Assembly: GCA_030539115.1 (NCBI GenBank)
Contig: JAUNSR010000001.1
Location: 47,830 to 111,829 of the forward strand
Reading direction: 5' to 3'
Length of the DNA: 64,000 nucleotides
Source: Bacteroidales bacterium
Lineage (GTDB): Bacteria; Bacteroidota; Bacteroidia; Bacteroidales; JAUNSR01
Both the position numbers and the translations under genes were made by a program. Below the pieces are notes generated by a model. That model was given only the letters and a program-made list of their open reading frames with translations. It was not told the DNA's origin and made no database searches. This document shows, in pieces, positions 44,286-53,442 of the stretch. Within the stretch, counting starts at the first letter, position 1. Each line of letters starts with the position of its first letter.

Positions 44286-45536
44286 ATGAACGAAACAGCA
44301 GGTAAAAACAGACTTAAACAAATCATTATAAACGAAAGTGGAATGGAACCTGCTTTTGTCAATATTTTTATTGACAATATGCTGGATATTATTGCCGAAT
44401 CGATTGAAAACGGTGAAAATATTTCCATTGAAGGAATCGGTGAATTTCGTACTGTTTCGTTTGAAAAAGGCAACAAAAAAAGAGTTGTTTTTATTCCAGA
44501 CCAAATTATGCGGTCCAGAGTCAACGCTCCTTTTGAAGCCTTTGAGCCTTTAGTTATAGAAGAAGCTCATCCTGAAAATCACATAAGCGTGATTAATTCA
44601 TCTCAGGATGAGGAAGAAAATAAAATTGAGAAACTTAATAGTCAGCTTATTGTTAATAATACTGATTCTGATGATATTCTTCAGAATAATTATTCAAACA
44701 ATGAGACGCCTATGGACAAAAATGAAAATGAAAGAGATCCTCATCATTCCGAAAAATGGGAAGAAAAGGAAAACAAACAATATGAAAAGCAAATCGAGGA
44801 GGTTGAAGCTCCGGTAGAGGTTTATGATGGAGATGCCAATCTCACTGAAGAGGTGGACCAAGCTGTTGTGAAGCCTTATAAAGAGATTGAAAAAGAGATC
44901 GGTTGTAAAGATGAAAGCTGTTCTCCGATTGGTTTTGGGAACAGAAAGTCAACACTTATTGGAGCGGTGATTCTTCTTGCAATAGTCATTCTTGGCGCAA
45001 TCATTTATTTTGTTTATGTTGTTGAAAAAGATGATAAACCAAATCAGAATATTGGCTTAAAAGCAGAGGTCATTACGCCAAAGACAAATATCGAAAACGG
45101 AAAAGATGCCAAAACATTTTCACTTGAGGACAGTTTGTCTAATGATAAAAAACTTGATTTGGTGCAGCAGAATGCTGCATCAAATCAAACTGAAAAACAA
45201 TCTGATTCAGTTGTTTCAGTTATTAAACCCAATAGTAATTCTCTTTCAACCACCGATAATGAGAATAAGCCTAATAAAGGAGATTTTAATTTTCCTATTA
45301 ATATAGTGCTTAATAATGGAGGGAGATTAACATTACTTTCTCAGAAATATTATGGTCACAAAGCCTTTTGGGTATATATATTTCTTGAGAATAAGAATAA
45401 TTATTCAGATCCAAACAATATTCCATCAGGTGCTGAACTTACAATTCCATCACCTGAAAAATATAATATTAATGTTCAAAACACTGCTTCTTTAAATAAG
45501 GCAAAACAAATGGCAGTTGAAATACTATCCAAATAA
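44286..45536 (+). CDS. HU-like domain, membrane helix and LysM-like domain in one protein
   Basis: 416 aa. Residues 1-95 are an HU-like DNA-binding domain (IEGIGEFRTVSFEKGNKKR, then PDQIMRSRVNAPFEAF). Residues about 100-215 are an acidic, Glu/Asn-rich linker. A membrane helix lies at about 222-245 (IGAVILLAIVILGAIIYFVY). A Ser/Asn/Lys-rich extracytoplasmic linker leads to a C-terminal LysM-like domain at about 343-392 (LTLLSQKYYGHKAFWVYIF, then IPSGAELTIP). The topology would put DNA binding in the cytoplasm and peptidoglycan binding in the periplasm. Similar HU-membrane fusions exist in Bacteroidota with SPOR domains; role in chromosome-envelope tethering is inference. Confidence 0.85.
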   Translation: MNETAGKNRLKQIIINESGMEPAFVNIFIDNMLDIIAESIENGENISIEGIGEFRTVSFEKGNKKRVVFIPDQIMRSRVNAPFEAFEPLVIEEAHPENHISVINSSQDEEENKIEKLNSQLIVNNTDSDDILQNNYSNNETPMDKNENERDPHHSEKWEEKENKQYEKQIEEVEAPVEVYDGDANLTEEVDQAVVKPYKEIEKEIGCKDESCSPIGFGNRKSTLIGAVILLAIVILGAIIYFVYVVEKDDKPNQNIGLKAEVITPKTNIENGKDAKTFSLEDSLSNDKKLDLVQQNAASNQTEKQSDSVVSVIKPNSNSLSTTDNENKPNKGDFNFPINIVLNNGGRLTLLSQKYYGHKAFWVYIFLENKNNYSDPNNIPSGAELTIPSPEKYNINVQNTASLNKAKQMAVEILSK

Positions 45537-45607
45537 GTTCGAATTTGCATAAATCATATAAGCCAATAAAAGGCTATAATTATTAATTATCTTTCAATTG
45601 ACCTTTA

Positions 45608-46471
45608 TTACATTTTCAAATAAAAATCTTTTGTTAAAGAGATATATTCATTTGTGTAATGTTGTCTTTCTATCTCTATTGAAAACGTATCAGAAATTAA
45701 TACAAACTCAGAATCAGAAAAAGAAAATTCAGCCAATACTCTTTTTATCGGGGAATTAGGATTGCCTTTTACAAAAGATTTTCTTTTACAAAAGAGGAGA
45801 TTCTCTTTACACAAAGCTTCAATTTTCCCGTCCGCTTCATAAGGATATATTAAAGATAAAATCCCTTGAGAGGCTAATAATGAAGCACTTTTCCTTATCA
45901 AAGTTTCATAAGAAAGGGAGTCTGTATGGCGGGCCTTTGTGCGTTTGTTGCAATCAGATTTTAGAGAATTCTCGAAATAAGGGGGATTTGAAACTATTAA
46001 ATCATATTTTTTTTGCTCTCTGCTCCCACTCTTATTGTTTAATTCTGCACATGCGGCTTCTAATATATCAATATTTCCATTTTGAGAAGAGTTATTTATG
46101 GGGATGAAATCCTCAATAGAAGAATTAATCACATTTAATCTCTCTTTCCAAGGAGAATTAAAAAAATTATTTTTTGCACAAGAAAAAGCATCCAAATCAA
46201 TTTCCACAGCATCTATTTTTGCATTCTCAAATCTTTGAGCTATCATTAAAGATATAAGACCACTCCCGGTTCCTATATCCAGAACATTAAACATAGCATT
46301 TTCAAATTTCAATTCTTTACAAACATCACTTGTAATATTAGCTTTTTCATTATCGGCACGGCAATCTTTATAACACCATGCACCAATAAGAACACCATCA
46401 GTACCAACTTTCATTGCACAATCAGAATGATCAACAATAAACTGTTTAAATTTGAAGAAAGAATTTGACAT
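45608..46471 (-). CDS. trmN6: tRNA1(Val) adenine-37 N6-methyltransferase
   Basis: 287 aa. Methylates A37 of tRNA-Val using SAM. The start FKFKQFIVDHSDCAMKVGTDGVLIGAW is the family N-terminus. Motif I VLDIGTGSGLISLMIAQRF is at about 62-80 and motif IV NPPYFENS, with its catalytic NPPY, near 160. It is about 40 residues longer than E. coli YfiC, with short acidic inserts after GAWCYKD and before the NPPY motif. Single gene. Confidence 0.9.
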   Translation of the reverse strand: MSNSFFKFKQFIVDHSDCAMKVGTDGVLIGAWCYKDCRADNEKANITSDVCKELKFENAMFNVLDIGTGSGLISLMIAQRFENAKIDAVEIDLDAFSCAKNNFFNSPWKERLNVINSSIEDFIPINNSSQNGNIDILEAACAELNNKSGSREQKKYDLIVSNPPYFENSLKSDCNKRTKARHTDSLSYETLIRKSASLLASQGILSLIYPYEADGKIEALCKENLLFCKRKSFVKGNPNSPIKRVLAEFSFSDSEFVLISDTFSIEIERQHYTNEYISLTKDFYLKM

Positions 46472-46870
46472 ATTAAAAATGCATATCTGTTAATAGAGTT
46501 ATAACCTTTAAAACTCATTTCCAAGATGGATAAAGATTGAAATTAATCTATTGGGAAATTTTATTTTATATTTAAAATACAAAGGAACAAAAAAAATTTC
46601 GTCAACTTCATCTAAATACTTAACTTTGGCATGAGTATTGCATACTTACAATAAAGTATAAACTAATAATAACTAAATTGAAAAAAAGATTATTGCGCCT
46701 ATCTCACATTATTATATAATGCTTTATTTTTAAACTTATAATTAATAAGTTTACCTCTTTAGCCATTTTTGTAGCTTATATTTAAATATTATTTACCATT
46801 TGGCTTAATCTTCTCCAACTTTTAATATAGTTCATCAAATGAAATTGCCGCACCTCACTTAAAAACGAGA

Positions 46871-46993
46871 TGCCTGATAAATGGTTTACAAAGCGTTCAT
46901 TTGTATATTAATATTAAAAATAAAATAAAAGCAAAATTAAATTGCCATAACTTAAAAAGATGATATGCCTAATAAATGGCAGATAAATGGCAG
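46871..46993. repeat. TGCCTRATAAATGG direct repeats before lon
   Basis: TGCCTGATAAATGG at 46871-46884 and TGCCTAATAAATGG at 46966-46979, plus an exact 11-base tandem ATAAATGGCAG at 46972-46982 and 46983-46993. The last copy ends 37 bases before the lon start codon and directly before the putative -7 box, an activator-site position. Confidence 0.6.
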
Positions 46994-46998
46994 ATTTA

Positions 46999-47006
46999 TA
47001 CTTTAG
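46999..47006 (+). promoter_or_regulatory. Candidate -7 box of lon
   Basis: TACTTTAG, one mismatch from TAnnTTTG, 24 bases before the start codon. No -33 TTTG, but direct repeats lie where a -33 element would be, consistent with an activated or alternative-sigma promoter. Confidence 0.3.
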
Positions 47007-47030
47007 TGTTAAAAATTAAATTATATAAAA

Positions 47031-49526
47031 ATGAATAAATCAGTTTATATTGCTGACAATATGACATATTATAATTCTGCAGTACACTTCGCAGATGATC
47101 TATCTTTTGACAATGATGATCAACAAGGGGCTACAATGCCTATTTTCGCTGAAATAAATGGAGAGCCTGACACCAATTGCAAAGGATTGAAAGAGGAGTC
47201 TCTTCCAATCCTGCCTCTTCGCAACATGGTTTTGTTTCCGGGAATTGCATTGCCTGTTTCGATAGGGAGAAGCAAATCTCTTAAACTTATTAAAGATGCA
47301 AATACAAACAAGAGTTTTATTGGTGTTGTTTGTCAAATTGACAGTTCTGTTAATGAGCCGGGATTAAAAGATCTTTATCATATAGGTACTGTAGCAGAGG
47401 TTCTCAAAGTGCTTGAAATGCCCGATCAAACTACAACGGTAATTCTTCAAGGGAAAAAACGTTTCAATCTTAATGAGATTGTTGACACTAAACCATATTT
47501 AAAAGGCAATATTTCTCTTTGTGAAGAGATAAATCCATCTGACATGGATAAAGAATTTGATGCTCTTATCGATTCTATAAAAGATATTACCCTTCGTATT
47601 TTTAAAAATATGACAGATGGTCCCAAAGAGATGCTTTTTGCTCTTAAAAATATTGATCATCCTGTATATCTTGTTAATTTCCTTTGTTCAAGTCTTCCAG
47701 GCACTCCTGAAGACAAGCAAAAACTTCTTTCTTTAGACAATACAAAAGATAGAGCTTTTGCTCTTTATAAAAAGCTAAATAAAGATATTCAGATTTTAGA
47801 GATAAAAGCTGACATTCAGAATAAAACAAGGGAAGATATCAATCAGCAACAAAGAGAGCATTATCTTCAAGCTCAAATGAAAACCATCCAAGATGAATTG
47901 GGTGGCTCTCAAGAGGAAGAGTTTGCGGAACTTAGGGCAAGAGCCTCAAAAAAAAGATGGAGTCCTGAAGTTGCTGCTGTTTTTGAAAAAGAGATGAAAA
48001 AGCTTGAGCGTATTCATCCTCAAATGCCTGACTTCTCTATTCAATACAACTATATTCAAACAATGCTTAATTTGCCTTGGGGTGAATATTCAAAGGATAA
48101 TCTTAATCTTAAGAACGCTCAAAAGATTCTTGACAAACAACATTACGGACTTGAAAAGGTTAAAGACAGGATTCTTGAGCATCTTGCAGTTCTTAAACTT
48201 CGTGGTGATTTCAAATCTCCTATTATTTGCCTTTATGGCCCTCCCGGAGTTGGTAAAACATCTTTAGGTAAATCTATAGCCGAAGCTTTAAAGCGCAAAT
48301 ATGTTAGAGTTTCTTTTGGAGGTCTCCATGATGAAGCTGAGATTAGAGGACATAGAAGAACTTATATTGGAGCTATGCCAGGTAGGATAATTAATGCCAT
48401 TATAAAAGCCGGCACTTCCAATCCTGTCTTTGTGCTTGATGAGATAGATAAAATTGGCAACGATTTTAAGGGCGATCCGGCATCTGCATTACTTGAAGTT
48501 TTAGACCCTGAGCAAAATTCCACTTTTCATGACAATTATCTTGACATAGATTATGACTTGTCAAATGTTATGTTTATTGCAACTGCAAATAATATAAACA
48601 ATATCCAGCAACCACTTCTTGACAGAATGGAGATGATTGATATCAGCGGATATATTATTGAGGAAAAAGTAGAAATTGCAAGAAGACATCTTTTGCCTAA
48701 ACAGCTTGAGGCTCATGGTATAAAGAAATCTGATTTCGATATTCCAAAGAAAACAATGGAAGATATAGTTACTTATTATTCCCGTGAATCTGGAGTGCGT
48801 CAACTCGACAAGAAAATTGCTCAAATAATGAGAAGGCTTGCAAGAAAGATTGCTTCTAAAGAGGAATATCCTAAGATTTTGCTTCCCGAACATCTTCAAG
48901 AATTTTTAGGTCAAAAGGAATATAATCCCGATGTTTATGAAGGCAACAACTATGCAGGTGTTGTTACGGGATTAGCATGGACAGCTGTTGGAGGCGAAAT
49001 TCTTTTTGTTGAATCAAGTCTGACAAAAAGCAAAGCTGAAAAGCTTACTCTAACAGGTAATTTAGGCGATGTAATGAAGGAATCTGCTGTTCTTGCTCTT
49101 CAATATATCAAAGCTCATTCTTCATTATTGGGAATAAATGAAGAAGTTTTTGATAAATGGAGTGTCCACATACATGTTCCTGAAGGAGCTATTCCAAAAG
49201 ATGGTCCATCAGCCGGCATTACTATGGTTACATCTTTGGCTTCTGCTTTCACCCAAAGAAAAGTAAGAGCTAACTTGGCTATGACGGGAGAAATCACTCT
49301 TCGTGGAAGAGTTCTTCCTGTTGGTGGAATTAAAGAAAAAATTCTCGCCGCTAAAAGAGCCGGAATAAAAGACATCGTTCTTTGCATCGATAACAAAAGA
49401 GATATTGAAGAGATAAATGAAACTTATCTTAAGGGATTGACTTTCCATTATGTCAGAGATATCTCTGAGGTGCTTGACTTTGCTCTTCTTAATGAAAAAG
49501 TAGACAAGCCATTAGAAATTGCCTAA
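47031..49526 (+). CDS. lon: ATP-dependent protease Lon
   Basis: 831 aa, full length. A 50-residue N-terminal extension precedes the LON substrate domain ([19 protein letters not shown]). The AAA+ domain has Walker [16 protein letters not shown] and Walker B VFVLDEID. The protease domain has the catalytic Ser in DGPSAGITM (about residue 727) and Lys in [14 protein letters not shown] (about 769). It degrades damaged and regulatory proteins. Single gene with strong terminator. Its upstream direct repeats suggest regulation, possibly heat or stress dependent. Confidence 0.97.
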   Translation: MNKSVYIADNMTYYNSAVHFADDLSFDNDDQQGATMPIFAEINGEPDTNCKGLKEESLPILPLRNMVLFPGIALPVSIGRSKSLKLIKDANTNKSFIGVVCQIDSSVNEPGLKDLYHIGTVAEVLKVLEMPDQTTTVILQGKKRFNLNEIVDTKPYLKGNISLCEEINPSDMDKEFDALIDSIKDITLRIFKNMTDGPKEMLFALKNIDHPVYLVNFLCSSLPGTPEDKQKLLSLDNTKDRAFALYKKLNKDIQILEIKADIQNKTREDINQQQREHYLQAQMKTIQDELGGSQEEEFAELRARASKKRWSPEVAAVFEKEMKKLERIHPQMPDFSIQYNYIQTMLNLPWGEYSKDNLNLKNAQKILDKQHYGLEKVKDRILEHLAVLKLRGDFKSPIICLYGPPGVGKTSLGKSIAEALKRKYVRVSFGGLHDEAEIRGHRRTYIGAMPGRIINAIIKAGTSNPVFVLDEIDKIGNDFKGDPASALLEVLDPEQNSTFHDNYLDIDYDLSNVMFIATANNINNIQQPLLDRMEMIDISGYIIEEKVEIARRHLLPKQLEAHGIKKSDFDIPKKTMEDIVTYYSRESGVRQLDKKIAQIMRRLARKIASKEEYPKILLPEHLQEFLGQKEYNPDVYEGNNYAGVVTGLAWTAVGGEILFVESSLTKSKAEKLTLTGNLGDVMKESAVLALQYIKAHSSLLGINEEVFDKWSVHIHVPEGAIPKDGPSAGITMVTSLASAFTQRKVRANLAMTGEITLRGRVLPVGGIKEKILAAKRAGIKDIVLCIDNKRDIEEINETYLKGLTFHYVRDISEVLDFALLNEKVDKPLEIA

Positions 49527-49613
49527 TTGAAGTATTTAAATATACTTTTGTCGTTTTACATATTAATCTATATAAACTTTTTAATGTTTTATTAATTGCA
49601 GAACGACATCTGC

Positions 49614-49662
49614 AAATAACAAAGCGGTATAAGAATTTTTATTCCATACCGCTTTGTTATTT
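49614..49662. terminator. Terminator of lon (also facing uxuA)
   Basis: Perfect 17-bp stem, arms 49614-49630 and 49646-49662, 15-base loop, with A/T tracts within the stem base. Separates converging genes. Confidence 0.9.
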
Positions 49663-49742
49663 ACATTTTGTCAAAATAATAATATGCTAACCTAAAAGAT
49701 TTAAAGACAATGGTCTGATAAAAATTTTTTGAATAAAACATT

Positions 49743-50924
49743 CTATTTTACAGCTTCATCTAACATTTTTGATATTCCTATTTCCAGGCCTCTAAGTTCA
49801 GCCAATCCTCTTAACCTTCCTATACATGAATAGCCGGGGTTAGTTTTTTTATTAAGATCGTCAACCATTCTATGACCATGATCACAACGCATCGGAATAT
49901 TTATCTTTCTTTTTTGTTCAAGAATAAGCATCTGCTTCATTACTTCAAACATATTTACATCACCCTCTAAATGATTAGCTTCATAGAAATTACCCTCATC
50001 ATCTCGTTTTGTACTTCTTAAATGAACGAAGCCAATCCTATCCCCACATCTTTCCATCATGCCGACCAAATCATTATCCGCTCTTACGCCAAAAGAGCCG
50101 GTGCATAAACACAGCCCATTTGATTTATTTGGGACTGCTTCAACAAGTTTCATAAAATCATCCTCAGTGCTTAAAATTCTTGGCAGCCCAAGGATAGGGA
50201 AAGGAGGATCATCAGGATGGATAACTAAACTTACATCTTCCTTATCAGCTATAGGTGTTATTTCTTTTAAGAAAAGAATAAGATTTTCTCTTAAACGAGA
50301 AGCGTCAATATCTGAATACGTGTTCAAAGCATGGGCAAATTGCTCTAGGGTAAAACTCTCTTCTGCCCCTGGAAGCCCCGCAATCATATTTTTCACCAAA
50401 AGAGTTTTATCATCTTCACTCATTTTCTCATACCTTTGAGCAGCTTTCTCTATCTCTTTTTCAGTATAATCCTTTTCAGCATTTTTTCTTCTCAATATAA
50501 AGAGATCGAAGGCAATAAAAGCTGACTTTTCAAATCTTAAAGCCTCTGACCCATCCGGCATTCTATAGGCTAAATCCGTTCTTGTCCAATCCAGTACAGG
50601 CATAAAATTATATGTAATACACTTTATGCCACATTTGGATAGATTCTCAATCGATTTTTTATAGTTCTCAATATATAATATATAGTTTCCACTTCGTGTC
50701 TTTATATCTTCATGAACCGGCACACTCTCAACCACACTCCATTTAAGACCTGCCTCTTCAATAATTCTTTTTCTTTTCATTATTTCATCAACGCTCCATA
50801 TCTCTCCATTTGGAATATGATGTAAAGCATTGACTATTCCGGTTGCTCCGGCCTGTCTTATATCGGAAAGTGAAATTGGATCATTCGGACCATACCATCT
50901 CCATGTTTGTTCGCATAAATACAT
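49743..50924 (-). CDS. uxuA: Mannonate dehydratase
   Basis: 393 aa. Dehydrates D-mannonate to 2-keto-3-deoxygluconate in the glucuronate pathway. ATG at 50924 gives the standard N-terminus [19 protein letters not shown]; the longer frame adds ten atypical residues. Conserved metal-site blocks [27 protein letters not shown] and [12 protein letters not shown] are present. No uxaC, uxuB or transporter gene adjoins it, so other pathway steps are elsewhere. A short perfect palindrome lies 39 bases upstream. Confidence 0.96.
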   Translation of the reverse strand: MYLCEQTWRWYGPNDPISLSDIRQAGATGIVNALHHIPNGEIWSVDEIMKRKRIIEEAGLKWSVVESVPVHEDIKTRSGNYILYIENYKKSIENLSKCGIKCITYNFMPVLDWTRTDLAYRMPDGSEALRFEKSAFIAFDLFILRRKNAEKDYTEKEIEKAAQRYEKMSEDDKTLLVKNMIAGLPGAEESFTLEQFAHALNTYSDIDASRLRENLILFLKEITPIADKEDVSLVIHPDDPPFPILGLPRILSTEDDFMKLVEAVPNKSNGLCLCTGSFGVRADNDLVGMMERCGDRIGFVHLRSTKRDDEGNFYEANHLEGDVNMFEVMKQMLILEQKRKINIPMRCDHGHRMVDDLNKKTNPGYSCIGRLRGLAELRGLEIGISKMLDEAVK

Positions 50925-50962
50925 AATATAGATTTTAAAATTACAGCAATTCAAATAAAATG

Positions 50963-50975
50963 CACAAACTTTGTG
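50963..50975. promoter_or_regulatory. Palindrome CACAAA-C-TTTGTG upstream of uxuA
   Basis: 6-bp perfect arms around a single base, 39 bases before the uxuA start, followed by an unusually GC-rich GTGCGCGC. Candidate operator of a uronate-responsive (LacI- or GntR-type) regulator, which is not encoded in the window. Confidence 0.4.
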
Positions 50976-51275
50976 TGCGCGCCCAAATTACAAATTATTT
51001 AAATATTTATTTCCAAATTTTAGAAAAATCTCACACGCTGCAATTAAAAAGATGTTATAATATATTCTATTAAAAAGAATAAGGTAAAGTTTTTCGAAAT
51101 TTACTACTTAGTTTATTGCAACTCAGAAATGCTAAATTCAATTTACCGAATCATTAGACCTCACTTTAAATATGATAAATTTTTTGTTAGAGATAATATA
51201 TCCAGTCTCTAAATACAGATTTGATACATGGATAGAAGCTCCAATTACAACCTAATCATAAGTTTATAAATAAAA

Positions 51276-51319
51276 AACTGCATCTCCGAAGTTGAAATAA
51301 AAACTTCAGAAATGCAGTT
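51276..51319 (-). terminator. Terminator of the kor/DUF3332 unit
   Basis: 18-bp stem with two wobble pairs in the minus-strand RNA (arms 51276-51293 and 51302-51319), 8-base loop, then TTTTTTATTT. Confidence 0.9.
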
Positions 51320-51347
51320 AAAAAAAATTTTGATTAATAATCAAATA

Positions 51348-51884
51348 TTATTTCATTGCATAAAGGTTACCCTCAATAACTTGTTTGAAAGCAGTAAATC
51401 CTGCCTGAGATAGTTCAACATCCATTGTTTTACCATCAGGAAGATACATTTTCACATTAGAATCATCAATAAGAGTCATCAATTTTGTTGATTCTCCATT
51501 AATATCAATGCTCCAAGTCTTTGTTTCTTTTTCAAAAACAAGATCAAGAGATTTTTCGTTATCAAGATTAGTTATTGTATAACCATTGTCGTTTGATGCA
51601 ATTTTATAATTTGCATTGTCTGTCTTGATAGTTTCATTCATTGCAAAAGCATTTCCTCCCCAGAAATCAATTGTATTGAAGATTAGGACATCAGCAAGAT
51701 AAACTACCTCATAAACAGGCACGATATGCAATGCAAGAAATACTACTTCATTTAAGAATTTATCGCCAATACTTTTGTTCCATTCCCACATAGAAGTTGT
51801 TACTCTAAATGGGCCAATGCAAGATGAGAATAAAGTTGAGCCTAAAACAAGAGCTGCAACCAATTTAATTTTACTATTTTTCAT
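51348..51884 (-). CDS. DUF3332 family lipoprotein
   Basis: 178 aa. Lipobox TLFSSC gives lipidated Cys22. The first half (GPFRVTTSMWEWNKSIGDKFLNEVVF) and the short membrane-associated stretch VYEVVYLADVLIFNTIDFW(G)GN are diagnostic for DUF3332. The second half is a small beta domain. Function unknown; members are short envelope lipoproteins. The gap to korC is 45 bases, so read-through from the kor operon is likely, though a functional link is not evident. Confidence 0.87.
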   Translation of the reverse strand: MKNSKIKLVAALVLGSTLFSSCIGPFRVTTSMWEWNKSIGDKFLNEVVFLALHIVPVYEVVYLADVLIFNTIDFWGGNAFAMNETIKTDNANYKIASNDNGYTITNLDNEKSLDLVFEKETKTWSIDINGESTKLMTLIDDSNVKMYLPDGKTMDVELSQAGFTAFKQVIEGNLYAMK

Positions 51885-51929
51885 AAGCTTAAAAGTTGAT
51901 GAATAAATTAGAAATATTTCGCTAAATCA

Positions 51930-52475
51930 TTAATTTACCTTTGTAATAATTTCCATTCCCTTTTTAATAGCAAGTTCATTCATTGGGATCAACTTGTGGT
52001 GACGTTCAGGAAGAGACTTTTTCAAGCCCTTAATCACATTATCATATTGTACAATAGGGTCAAGTTTAAGAAGACCACCAAGAACTATCATATTAAAAGC
52101 TTTGCTGTTCTGCATTTCAGTTGCAGCATCCATAGCATCGATTTTGTATATATTGATATCTTTTCGTTCTGAAGGATGATGAATACCATAGCTATCATAA
52201 ATAAGTATCCCTCCAGGCTTTACCTTACTCTCAAATTTGTCCATTGAGGGTTGATTAAGCACAATGACAACATCATATTCATTAAGAACCGGCGAACTAA
52301 TTCTTTCATCGCTAAGAATAACAGTTACATTAGCTGTACCGCCTCTTTGTTCAGGACCATAAGATGGCATCCAAGACACCTCTTTATCCTCCATCAATCC
52401 TGAATAAGCAAGAATTTTACCCATTGACAAGACGCCTTGTCCACCAAAACCTGCAATAATTATCTCTTGTTTCAT
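51930..52475 (-). CDS. korC: 2-oxoglutarate:ferredoxin oxidoreductase gamma subunit
   Basis: 181 aa. Gamma domain of the pyruvate/2-oxoacid ferredoxin oxidoreductase family, with the N-terminal IIAGFGGQGVLSMGK and WMPSYGPEQRGGTANVTV. Works with KorA, KorB and KorD in the cytoplasm to interconvert 2-oxoglutarate and succinyl-CoA with ferredoxin. Its start follows the korB stop by one base. Confidence 0.93.
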   Translation of the reverse strand: MKQEIIIAGFGGQGVLSMGKILAYSGLMEDKEVSWMPSYGPEQRGGTANVTVILSDERISSPVLNEYDVVIVLNQPSMDKFESKVKPGGILIYDSYGIHHPSERKDINIYKIDAMDAATEMQNSKAFNMIVLGGLLKLDPIVQYDNVIKGLKKSLPERHHKLIPMNELAIKKGMEIITKVN

Positions 52476-52476
52476 C

Positions 52477-53238
52477 TTAAATATCTTTTAAATCTCCCAA
52501 TGGATATTTTTCAAACATATGCACCTGCATCCATTTATTGGCTTGATCAGGAGACATTTTCCAACCTGAAGAACAAGTAGAAACAAATTCGACCAAAGAA
52601 GTACCCTTTTTATTCATTGAATTTTCAAATGCCTTTCTAAGAGCTTTTTTAGCTTTTCTTATAGCTGCCGCTGTTTCAACTGATTGTCGTGTTACATAGC
52701 ATGCTCCATCAAGTTGAGCAATAAGATTGGAAATTTTCAATGGATAACCATTCAATTTCACATCTCTACCATGAGGACAAGTAGCCGTCTTCATCCCCTC
52801 AAGTGTAGTTGGAGCCATCTGACCACCGGTCATTCCATAAATTGCATTGTTTACAAAAACAATAACAATATTCTCACCTCTATTAGCTGAATGTATTGTT
52901 TCAGCAGTTCCAATAGCCGCCAAATCACCATCACCTTGATAAGTAAATACCATCTTATCCGGAGAGAGGCGTTTTACTGCGCTGGCTATTGCAGGTGCCC
53001 TTCCATGAGCAGCTTCAATCCAGTCAATATCGATATAATTGTAAGCAAAAACTGCACAGCCGACAGGAGAAACTCCTATTGTTTTATCCTCCATGCCCAT
53101 TTCTTCAACCACTTCAGCAATCAATTTATGCACAACACCATGGCTGCAGCCGGGGCAATAATGCATAGGGTTATCGTTCATTAACCTTGGCTTGGCATAA
53201 ACGATATTTTCAGGTTTTATAATTTCTTTTAAATCCAT
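52477..53238 (-). CDS. korB: 2-oxoglutarate:ferredoxin oxidoreductase beta subunit
   Basis: 253 aa. TPP- and cluster-binding subunit. MHYCPGCSHGVVHKL (Cys28, Cys31), GVSPVGCAV (Cys61) and the TPP motif YQGDGDLAAIG...NNAIYGMTGGQ(M)APTT identify it; the GMTGGQ(M) version is usual for Kor and Vor type enzymes. Substrate 2-oxoglutarate rather than branched-chain keto acids is inferred from the four-gene order. Confidence 0.95.
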   Translation of the reverse strand: MDLKEIIKPENIVYAKPRLMNDNPMHYCPGCSHGVVHKLIAEVVEEMGMEDKTIGVSPVGCAVFAYNYIDIDWIEAAHGRAPAIASAVKRLSPDKMVFTYQGDGDLAAIGTAETIHSANRGENIVIVFVNNAIYGMTGGQMAPTTLEGMKTATCPHGRDVKLNGYPLKISNLIAQLDGACYVTRQSVETAAAIRKAKKALRKAFENSMNKKGTSLVEFVSTCSSGWKMSPDQANKWMQVHMFEKYPLGDLKDI

Positions 53239-53256
53239 CTTTATTTCAATTTCTTG

Positions 53257-53439
53257 TTACAACAGATAGCGAAGAAAATAGGTAATTAATCTTACTCCTA
53301 TTGCCCCAAATCCAAGATACATCCATAACCTGTCTTGAGCTTTATCAGGTGTAATAAAATATAAAACTACTGCTGCAAGAGCAAGCAAGTAGAAAATTAC
53401 CGTAAGTATATTACTTATCTGTCGTTGTTCGTGGTTCAT
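53257..53439 (-). CDS. 60-aa two-helix membrane protein within the kor operon
   Basis: 60 aa with two hydrophobic segments (about 9-28, ILTVIFYLLALAAVVLYFIT, and 40-59, YLGFGAIGVRLITYFLRYLL) separated by a short polar loop TPDKAQDRLW. N-terminal MNHEQRQIS suggests a cytoplasmic end. It lies 3 bases after korA and 18 before korB, so it must be translated from the same mRNA. No family assignment. It might dock the complex or a partner at the inner membrane; that is conjecture. Confidence 0.82.
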   Translation of the reverse strand: MNHEQRQISNILTVIFYLLALAAVVLYFITPDKAQDRLWMYLGFGAIGVRLITYFLRYLL

Positions 53440-53442
53440 AAT

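Larger units (their letters stand above)
46472..47030. other. 559-bp divergent region upstream of lon
   Basis: Contains the TGCCTRATAAATGG repeats (46871-46993) and a -7-like box of lon. No gene or RNA recognised in the rest. Confidence 0.5.
50925..51347. other. Intergenic upstream of uxuA
   Basis: Holds the uxuA palindrome and the DUF3332 gene terminator at 51276-51319. Between them (50990-51270) I see nothing. Confidence 0.45.

Noticed and set aside
45561-45575. AGCC/GGCT hairpin between the HU-LysM and trmN6 genes as a terminator
   Set aside because: Only a 4-bp GC core with no T run; too weak to annotate.
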